A stretch of 11,589 nt of DNA from Spirulina sp. DLM2.Bin59 (GTDB lineage: Bacteria > Cyanobacteriota > Cyanobacteriia > Cyanobacteriales > Spirulinaceae). Positions 6,267-11,589 of the stretch are shown here, piece after piece. Positions within the stretch are counted from its first letter, which is position 1, and each line of letters starts with the position of its first letter. The notes under the pieces were generated by a model, which did no database searches, was not told the DNA's origin, and was given only the letters and a program-made list of their open reading frames with translations. The stretch spans positions 1 to 11,589 of the forward strand of contig RECT01000157.1 in NCBI GenBank assembly GCA_007693875.1, read 5' to 3'. The translations under genes and the position numbers were made by a program.

Positions 6267-8072
6267 CTATTCGCCGGTTTGGACGCGCCAGAGATTGGCA
6301 TAAATTCCCCCTTGGGCGATGAGGGTCTCATGATCCCCCGCTTCGGCAATTTGGCCCTGATCCATGACATAGATGCGATCGGCGTGGCGGATTGTGGAAA
6401 GGCGGTGGGCGATCGCAATGGTCGTTCGGTGCTCCGTAATATGAGCCAGGGCGCGACTAATGGCCGCTTCTGTTTCGTTATCCACCGCTGAGGTGGCCTC
6501 ATCGAGGATCAGAATCGGGGGATTTTTCAAAATGGCCCGGGCGATCGCCAACCGTTGCCGCTGCCCCCCGGAAAGCTTTTGCCCCCGCTCCCCGACAATG
6601 GTTTCATAGCCCTGGGGCAATTGGGCGATAAAGTCCTCTGCCTCCGCCAGTTTGGCCGCGTTGCAGATGTCCTCAAAACTAGCCCCCGGACTCCCATAGG
6701 CGATATTTTCCGCCACCGTCCCCTCAAAGAGGAACACATCCTGACTCACCAAACCGATGGCCCGCCGTAGATCCGGTAACTGAATATCCCGCAAATCCAG
6801 GCCATCAATGGTGATGGTGCCGCTCTCAATTTCATAGAACCGCAGCAACAACTTCACCAGCGTACTTTTCCCCGAACCCGTCGCCCCAGCAATGCCGATG
6901 GTGTGGCCAGCGGGAATCGTTAAACTCAACCCCCGCAGGATCGGATAGCCCGGTTGATAGCTAAACTGCACTTGACTAAAGGCGATGGGTGCGCCCTCGC
7001 AGATGGCCCCCTGGCCCTGGGGTAACGCCTGACCCCCGGAAACAATCCGAATCGGTGTATCCAACAGATTCATCACCCGTTGGGTGGAAGCCATGGCCCG
7101 CTGATACTGATCCAAGGTTTGCCCCAACCGGGTCAGGGGCCACAGTAACCGCTGGGTCATGAACACAAGGGTGCTATAGGTTCCCACGGCGAGACGACCG
7201 GCGATCGCCTCCCGTCCCCCCACCAACAGCGTCGCAATAAACCCGCCAAAAATCACCACCCGGATTAAGGGCACAAAGGCCGCACTGAGGGCAATGGCAT
7301 AGCGGTTACTGCGGCCATAGGCGGCACTGTCCTGGCGGAGGCGATCGAGTTCATCGGCTTCGGTGGCAAAGCTTTTAATCGTTGCAATGCCGCTGAGATT
7401 ATTGGCGAGGCGCATACTGAGCAGACTCACCTTTTCCCGCACCGCAGCATAGCGGGGAGCCAAACGATTTTGAAAGGCGATCGACCCGCCAATAATCAGC
7501 GGAATCGGGATCATCGTCAGCCAAGCCACCTCCGGCGCTAGGAGGAAGAAACCGCCACTAACCACAATCACCGTCGTAGCCACCTGGAGGATCTCATTGG
7601 CCCCGATATCGAGGAACCGCTCCAATTGATTAATATCATCATTGAGAATCGCCAACAGCCCGCCGGTACTGCGCTCCTCAAAAAAACGCATTTCCAAATG
7701 TTGGACATGATCATAGGTTTCGAGGCGGAGATCATGCTGCATCCGTTGGGCGAGATTACGCCAGAGGCGATCGTAGCCATATTCAAACAGGGATTCCAAC
7801 CCCCAAATCAACGCCGATAACAGGCTCAACAGCACCAATTGCGCCCCCGGATCCCGCACCCCCCAGCCCGCAATCAGCGAATCCTGCTGTTGCACCACCA
7901 CATCCACCGCTGCCCCAATTAACACGGGCGGTGCTAGATCGAAGAGTTTATTGAGAATAGAGCAGGCGGTGGCCTGCCCAATGGCCAGGCGATAGCGGCG
8001 ACTATAATGGAGCAGACGGGGGAGAGGATGTTGAAGGGAAGAATTCAAGAGAGAGGCGGGGCTGAGGGGCAA
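6267..8072 (-). CDS. ABC exporter half-transporter (fused membrane and ATPase domains, ABCB/MsbA type)
   Basis: The 601-residue protein is a type I exporter half-transporter expected to work as a homodimer or heterodimer in the inner membrane. The membrane domain spans about 20-325, with hydrophobic segments near 32-60, 78-96, 160-180, 184-200, 262-285 and 295-312. The ATPase domain (about 360-600) is complete: Walker A GATGSGKST (396-404, Lys402), Q-loop Gln444 in VSQDVFLF, signature LSGGQRQR (500-507), Walker B ILILD with Asp524 and catalytic Glu525, and H-loop His556 in IAHRLST. The substrate cannot be read from the sequence; lipid, peptide or drug export are all possible. The only workable start in the frame is TTG at 8072 (another TTG lies at 8048). 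There is no ATG or GTG upstream of the membrane domain and a stop at 8105-8103, so this is a rare-start gene without a clear ribosome site. It is divergent from zam and lies upstream of dxs. Confidence 0.93.
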   Translation of the reverse strand: MPLSPASLLNSSLQHPLPRLLHYSRRYRLAIGQATACSILNKLFDLAPPVLIGAAVDVVVQQQDSLIAGWGVRDPGAQLVLLSLLSALIWGLESLFEYGYDRLWRNLAQRMQHDLRLETYDHVQHLEMRFFEERSTGGLLAILNDDINQLERFLDIGANEILQVATTVIVVSGGFFLLAPEVAWLTMIPIPLIIGGSIAFQNRLAPRYAAVREKVSLLSMRLANNLSGIATIKSFATEADELDRLRQDSAAYGRSNRYAIALSAAFVPLIRVVIFGGFIATLLVGGREAIAGRLAVGTYSTLVFMTQRLLWPLTRLGQTLDQYQRAMASTQRVMNLLDTPIRIVSGGQALPQGQGAICEGAPIAFSQVQFSYQPGYPILRGLSLTIPAGHTIGIAGATGSGKSTLVKLLLRFYEIESGTITIDGLDLRDIQLPDLRRAIGLVSQDVFLFEGTVAENIAYGSPGASFEDICNAAKLAEAEDFIAQLPQGYETIVGERGQKLSGGQRQRLAIARAILKNPPILILDEATSAVDNETEAAISRALAHITEHRTTIAIAHRLSTIRHADRIYVMDQGQIAEAGDHETLIAQGGIYANLWRVQTGE

Positions 8073-8474
8073 AAATGGGGCTGAATCCGGCCGGGAAAAT
8101 GGTCAAAAACAACGAGTTTAGGGCAATATTGTAGCCTTTTTTGCCCGAATCCGTTGCGAAAGTTCCCATTAAACCTAAAATGATGGCAGGGTTGTCTGCC
8201 TTTACGGATTTTGATGATCTACGCATCCCAGCGTTTGATGATCCTCAGCCCGCCCCCGTCCAGTGATTGTGGCAATGCTGCCGGTGTTTACTGCCTCTGC
8301 TGTCTCCTTCGCTTGTCAAGAGAGTAAAACGCTGTTGCCATTTCCCCCCTGACCTGCCCTGAGGGATCAACACAGTCCCCATGGTAATCGGACTGCAGAC
8401 TCAACCCCCATCATGGCTACACCACAAGACATGATGCTTTCTACCCATTCACTTTTGATTCTCCCTTTAAAAAC
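8073..8474. other. Divergent intergenic spacer with several short inverted repeats
   Basis: This spacer holds the 5' regions of both the ABC exporter (minus) and zam (plus). It contains GGGCAA/TTGCCC arms (8121-8126, 8141-8146), a GGCAG/CTGCC hairpin with a 6-base loop (8185-8200), a direct repeat TTTGATGATC (8210-8219, 8234-8243) and CATCATG/CATGATG arms (8409-8415, 8430-8436). The last pair ends 38 bases before the zam start. I could not pick a convincing sigma-70 promoter or a known riboswitch. Short open frames on the plus strand (8214-8327, and one starting at 8413 that runs into zam) lack ribosome sites and similarity. Confidence 0.4.
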
Positions 8475-10754
8475 ATGGAATTTTCAATCGCTACATTATT
8501 GGCTCAATTCAGTCCAGAGAAATTGGTTGCCGCCAAGTTTTTAGAAAAGAAGCTAGATTGTGAAGATGAATTGTGTGTCGAAAAGCTGCAAATTATCCTT
8601 GATGCCCTGGAAAAAGTTGGGCTGCTCAATAAGGAGTTGGGTAAGTATCGCCGGGTGGTTCCGGAAGGGATCGTGGAGGCAAAGTTGCGTTGCTCCAGTA
8701 AGGGCTTTTGTTTTGCGATTCAGGATGAAGAGGGGCAGGATGATATTTATGTGCGGGAAAGCTATCTGAGCAATGCTTGGAATGGCGATCGCGTCCTGGT
8801 TAAAATCATCAAGGAAGGCAGCCGCCGCCGCTCCCCAGAGGGGGCTGTTCAGGTGATTCTCGACCGCGCCAATCCCTCGCTTTTGGCGCGGATTAAACAC
8901 ACGGGCCACAGTTACCGCGCCGTTCCCCTTGATGATCGCCTCCTCTTTGAAATCGAGCTTCAAACGGAAGGGGAAGAACTAGCAGAAGCCATTGATCACC
9001 TTGTCCATGTGGAAATTCTCCGCTATGCCATCGGCACGAATCTTCCCCTCGGTCGGGTGACGAAGATCCTCGGCTCCGATGCAGAAACCGCAGCGGATAC
9101 GGATATTGTCGCCTGTAAGCATGACCTCCCCCAAGGGTTTAGTGAGAAGGTACAGGAATTTGCCAGATTGACCCCCAAACCGGCCCCCAATGGCAAGATC
9201 GCCAAGGCAGAAATTAATAAACGCTTTGATATGCGCTCGGTGTTGACGATTACCCTCGAAGATGAGGAGCGTCTCAAAAGCAAGCCGCCGGAGTTGATCG
9301 AAAATGCCTTTAGTTTGGAACCCCTCGATGATGGCCAATGGTTGTTAGGGATTCATATTGCGGATTTTGCCCATTATATTGAGGCCGGTTCTCCCCTCGA
9401 TAATGAGGCGAAAAAACGCGGCACGGCGGTTTATTTAGATGATTTTGTAGTGCCGCTGTTTCCTGATGTGATTACCCGCCGCTGTTCGTTGGTGGTGGAT
9501 CATGAACGGTTGGCCATTAGTATTTTGTTGACGTTGGATAAGACGGGCCAGGTGATTGAGTTTGATATTCAACCCAGTGTGATTAAGGTGGATCATCAAC
9601 TCAGTTATCAACAGGTGCAGGCCTATTTAGGGCAGCAGGAGGATGCGCCGTCGGCGTTGACGGAAGCCAACGCGATGCTCGAGCAACTCTTTTTCACCCT
9701 CGCACCTTTGGTGAAGGCCCAACGGTTGCAACGGGGCGGGTTTGACCTCCATACGCCGCCGCTGTCCCATGCGTTTAAGGATGAAAGCCGCCTAGGGGTG
9801 ATTACGGTGGATCCCACTGTACCGCTGCGATCGATGTTGATGGATGTGGCGATTTTGGCAGGGAAGGCGATCGCCGATCATTGCCGCAAGTTGGAGTTAC
9901 CGGCCCTCTATTGTGGTCATGTGGAGCCGGATGTGATGGAGTTGGAGGATTTTATCAAGTTGGGGACGAATTTAGACCTCAACCTCGATATTGATTCCGA
10001 GGATGAACTGACACCGGGAGATTATCAAACCTTCACCCAGGAAATTGCCAATTCGCCTGCACCGAAAATTCTCACGGAATTCCTCAAGAAAACGATTAAG
10101 CCGGTGCATTATGCCACGAAACCAATCCCCCATTTCGGCTTGGCTTATCAGGATGGCTATTGTCAGGTTTTAGCGCCGGGGCAACGGTATGGGGATCTGC
10201 TCATGCAGCGGTTATTAAATACGCTGTTTACGGAGGGGCGCGATCGCCGCACGACGCGTTCGCGCAAGGCGGTCAATCTCGGCAGTAGTGAATCCTATGA
10301 TGAACTGACTTGGAATGTGTTGGCTCCGGCAACCCAAAGCCAGTGGGAAGCGGATATGCATGAGGTGGTTCACCACCTCAATGAGCGGCTCAAGTTGGCG
10401 GAAGATGCCGAGAATGATCTGGAAGGGTTGAAAAAAGCCGAGAAGATGAAGGCCCGCACCGGGGATGTCTTCAAAGGCTGGATTACCGGGGTGCAGTCCT
10501 ATGGCTTCTTTGTGGAAATTGAGGAGTTAATGGTGGAGGGGTTGGTTCATGTTTCTTCCCTTAAGGATGATTGGTATGAATACCGCTCTCGCCACAGTTG
10601 CCTCGTGGGCCGCAAGAATCGCACCGCCTACCGTTTGGGCGATCGCGTTGAGGTACAGGTGAAAAGTGTGGACTATTACCGTCAACAAATCGATCTCGTC
10701 ACCGTCAGCGGTGGCAGTGCGGCGGTCAATTCCGATTTTGATGAGGATGAGTAA
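8475..10754 (+). CDS. zam: Zam-type RNase II/R homologue (RNR family), apparently with a degenerate catalytic site
   Basis: The 759-residue protein matches the cyanobacterial Zam family, named for acetazolamide resistance in Synechocystis and classed with RNase II/R. Domains in order: winged-helix-like N-terminus (1-60), cold-shock-type domain (63-112, with SKGFCFAI and GDRVLVKI), a second OB-like segment (about 123-215), RNB domain (about 249-600), S1 domain (662-745, GDVFKGWITGVQSYGFFVEI) and an acidic tail. RNB landmarks are kept: RFDMR (250-254), LGIHIADFAHYIEAGSPLD (291-309) and RGTAVYLDDFVVPLFPD (315-331). However, the TIDGEDARDFDDA-type stretch holding the four metal-binding aspartates is replaced by TITLEDEERLKSKPPELIEN (258-277). 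The TSPIR(R/K)Y motif is LAPGQRY (566-572), with Gln570 where RNase II has its catalytic Arg500. I therefore infer weak or no exonuclease activity and a possible RNA-binding role. The ATG at 8475 has no Shine-Dalgarno. The last 8 bases overlap the next gene. Confidence 0.92.
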   Translation: MEFSIATLLAQFSPEKLVAAKFLEKKLDCEDELCVEKLQIILDALEKVGLLNKELGKYRRVVPEGIVEAKLRCSSKGFCFAIQDEEGQDDIYVRESYLSNAWNGDRVLVKIIKEGSRRRSPEGAVQVILDRANPSLLARIKHTGHSYRAVPLDDRLLFEIELQTEGEELAEAIDHLVHVEILRYAIGTNLPLGRVTKILGSDAETAADTDIVACKHDLPQGFSEKVQEFARLTPKPAPNGKIAKAEINKRFDMRSVLTITLEDEERLKSKPPELIENAFSLEPLDDGQWLLGIHIADFAHYIEAGSPLDNEAKKRGTAVYLDDFVVPLFPDVITRRCSLVVDHERLAISILLTLDKTGQVIEFDIQPSVIKVDHQLSYQQVQAYLGQQEDAPSALTEANAMLEQLFFTLAPLVKAQRLQRGGFDLHTPPLSHAFKDESRLGVITVDPTVPLRSMLMDVAILAGKAIADHCRKLELPALYCGHVEPDVMELEDFIKLGTNLDLNLDIDSEDELTPGDYQTFTQEIANSPAPKILTEFLKKTIKPVHYATKPIPHFGLAYQDGYCQVLAPGQRYGDLLMQRLLNTLFTEGRDRRTTRSRKAVNLGSSESYDELTWNVLAPATQSQWEADMHEVVHHLNERLKLAEDAENDLEGLKKAEKMKARTGDVFKGWITGVQSYGFFVEIEELMVEGLVHVSSLKDDWYEYRSRHSCLVGRKNRTAYRLGDRVEVQVKSVDYYRQQIDLVTVSGGSAAVNSDFDEDE

Positions 10755-11238
10755 ACTCCTCCTCACCTCCTTTGCCCCCTGGCTGCCCCATCAGCGCTCC
10801 AATGCCTCCGATGATCTCCTGGGGCTACTGCCCCCGGATGATCATTATCACCTCCTGCGTCAGTTGCCGGTGGATACAGCTTTGGCGCGGCGGGCGGTGT
10901 TGGAGGCGATGGTGGAGGTGCGGCCGGCGGGGGTGGTGTGTTGTGGCATGGCGGAGGGGCGATCGCGCCTCACGGTGGAAGCAAGGGCGCGGCAGGGGGG
11001 CGATTGCCATTGGACGGATTTAAATTTAACTGAACTGGTTGCCGGTTTAACAATGACGGGGATCAGTGAGGATGCGGGGCAATTTGTCTGTGAGGGGCTT
11101 TATTATGGTGTTTTGGAAACGTTGCCCCGGTTAGATTGGCCCTGCTTTGGCTTGTTCGTCCATGTGCCATTGTTAACGCCGGATAATCAGGCGATCGTGT
11201 TGGGGGATTTCAGAACGATTTTGGAGCGATTAATATAG
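10747..11238 (+). CDS. Short pyroglutamyl-peptidase-like protein (peptidase family C15)
   Basis: This 163-residue protein has the three catalytic residues of pyrrolidone-carboxylate peptidases in family context: Glu78 in GMAEGRSRLTVE (67-78), Cys115 in SEDAGQFVCEGLYYG (107-121) and His139 in LFVHVPLLTP (136-145). The opening LLTSFAPWLPHQRSNAS (5-21) corresponds to the TGFxPFGG...NPS start of Pcp. It is clearly shorter than bacterial Pcp (about 200-215 residues), with the region between residues 30 and 60 condensed, yet no frameshift is visible. Removal of N-terminal pyroglutamate from peptides is the family reaction; activity here is inferred. The ATG at 10747 overlaps the zam stop (10752-10754) by 8 bases in ATGAGTAA, which suggests coupled translation. 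An in-frame ATG at 10741 would add two residues. GAGG directly abuts the ATG, too close to act as a normal ribosome site. The function may therefore be tied to zam expression. Confidence 0.85.
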   Translation: MSKLLLTSFAPWLPHQRSNASDDLLGLLPPDDHYHLLRQLPVDTALARRAVLEAMVEVRPAGVVCCGMAEGRSRLTVEARARQGGDCHWTDLNLTELVAGLTMTGISEDAGQFVCEGLYYGVLETLPRLDWPCFGLFVHVPLLTPDNQAIVLGDFRTILERLI

Positions 11239-11261
11239 TTCGCATGCCACAGGTTATTCAA

Positions 11262-11401
11262 TCAATGGTGCGTCAGTCTTTAAGCTACTCTTTTGTCTCC
11301 TGGGTTAATCGATCTGACGCACCCTACGCATTAATCGTAGGGTGCGTCAGACGGGATCAATGATGATATTGACAATTGATTGATGTCTGACGCACCATTG
11401 A
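11262..11401. repeat. 140-bp palindromic repeat element (MITE- or REP-like)
   Basis: The element is bounded by perfect 15-bp terminal inverted repeats, TCAATGGTGCGTCAG (11262-11276) and CTGACGCACCATTGA (11387-11401). The core 10-mer GGTGCGTCAG occurs four times in alternating orientation: 11267-11276 (+), 11314-11323 (-), 11341-11350 (+) and 11387-11396 (-). The middle pair sits inside a strong hairpin. No open reading frame for a transposase fits, and I see no convincing target-site duplication in the flanks. Sequences of the type GTAGGGTGCGTCAG are, from memory, widespread dispersed repeats in cyanobacteria. It sits 23 bp after the C15 peptidase stop and 35 bp after the stop of the converging serine hydrolase, so it may also end both transcripts. 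Confidence 0.75.
11313..11351. terminator. Strong hairpin at the centre of the 140-bp repeat
   Basis: TCTGACGCACCCTACG (11313-11328) and its exact complement CGTAGGGTGCGTCAGA (11336-11351) form a 16-bp perfect stem with a 7-base loop (CATTAAT). It lies between convergent genes and could terminate transcription from both sides, although neither side is followed by a T run. It is the stable core of the repeat and may exist for mobility rather than termination. Confidence 0.45.
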
Positions 11402-11436
11402 CTAACAGAATTAGTCTAAACCTGCGGAATGTTGGA

Positions 11437-11589
11437 TCAAAATAGTTCAACAAGCTGATCCGTTAAAGCCTCCCCATCATAGTTTTCATCGTTGGATAAC
11501 ACAATGATGGTGAAGGGCTGATCGGTGTAATGGCGGTAATAGGTGCTGGTGCCATACCAATTGCCACCATGGGCCACATAATCGGCGTG
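11437..11589 (-). CDS. C-terminal end of a beta-lactamase-family serine hydrolase (partial)
   Basis: Reading the minus strand from the window edge gives 50 codons and a TGA stop at 11439-11437. The visible sequence includes HGGNWYGTSTYYRHY (7-21 of the fragment) and FTIIVLSNDENY (26-37). This is the closing region of PF00144 serine hydrolases: an HGG motif in the position of the KTG/HxG box of class C beta-lactamases and penicillin-binding-like esterases, followed by the strand ending in VLSN. The catalytic SxxK and YxN motifs lie outside the window, so activity, signal peptide and full length cannot be judged. It converges on the C15 peptidase gene across the 140-bp repeat; GACTAA/TTAGTC (11400-11405, 11411-11416) forms a small stem just after its stop. 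Confidence 0.8.
   Translation of the reverse strand, partial: HADYVAHGGNWYGTSTYYRHYTDQPFTIIVLSNDENYDGEALTDQLVELF

Noticed and set aside
8214..8327. 37-residue Cys-rich open frame on the plus strand in the zam leader region
   Set aside because: No ribosome site or similarity; frames this short arise by chance in 400 bp.
8413..8540. Short open frame overlapping the zam start in another frame, a possible leader peptide
   Set aside because: No Shine-Dalgarno and no attenuation-type codon pattern or terminator fold.
10666..10746. Upstream extension of the C15 peptidase frame inside zam
   Set aside because: The extra residues are a shadow of the zam S1 domain; the family start LLTSF begins just after the ATG at 10747.

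Overview
This window is chromosomal DNA from a cyanobacterium; I cannot name the genus. Two things point there. The octamer GCGATCGC (HIP1) occurs about fifteen times in 11.6 kb, where chance predicts well under one. The gene families also fit: a Zam-type RNB protein, a C-DES cystine lyase, a CADD-like diiron protein, a DUF4112 protein and a cyanobacterial-type short C15 peptidase.

Layout, left to right. Two small genes lie on the minus strand (12-675). One encodes a hydrophilic, His-rich acidic protein I do not recognise. The other encodes a short exported protein that looks like the beginning of a Tll0287-like (DUF3365) domain. A ~430-bp divergent spacer carrying a structured repeat leads to an exported rhodanese on the plus strand (1105-1611). 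It converges on a minus-strand pair, DUF4112 membrane protein then C-DES lyase (3428-1625). Thirty-one bases away, and divergent from that pair, is a CADD-family gene (3460-4152), probably a self-sacrificing pABA synthase. It runs into a 10-bp-stem hairpin shared with the convergent dxs gene (6120-4210), the entry enzyme of the MEP isoprenoid pathway. Upstream of dxs on the same strand is an ABC exporter half-transporter (8072-6267). A ~400-bp divergent spacer separates it from zam (8475-10754), whose last 8 bases overlap a short pyroglutamyl-peptidase-like gene (10747-11238). The right end holds a 140-bp element with 15-bp terminal inverted repeats and a central hairpin, then the last 50 codons of a beta-lactamase-family serine hydrolase on the minus strand.

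How the genes relate. Most of the window is housekeeping or metabolic: isoprenoid precursors (Dxs), sulfur mobilisation from cystine (C-DES, possibly alongside the exported rhodanese), a likely folate precursor step (CADD), export (ABC) and a zam-peptidase cotranscription unit. I see no phage, CRISPR, tRNA, rRNA or complete insertion sequence.

The points most worth attention are: (1) the Zam protein keeps the RNase II/R architecture but appears to have lost the catalytic aspartate cluster and the key RNB arginine; (2) the CADD homologue keeps every diiron ligand plus the sacrificial Tyr and the Lys; (3) the palindromic 140-bp repeat at the right end; (4) the truncated Tll0287-like protein at the left end.
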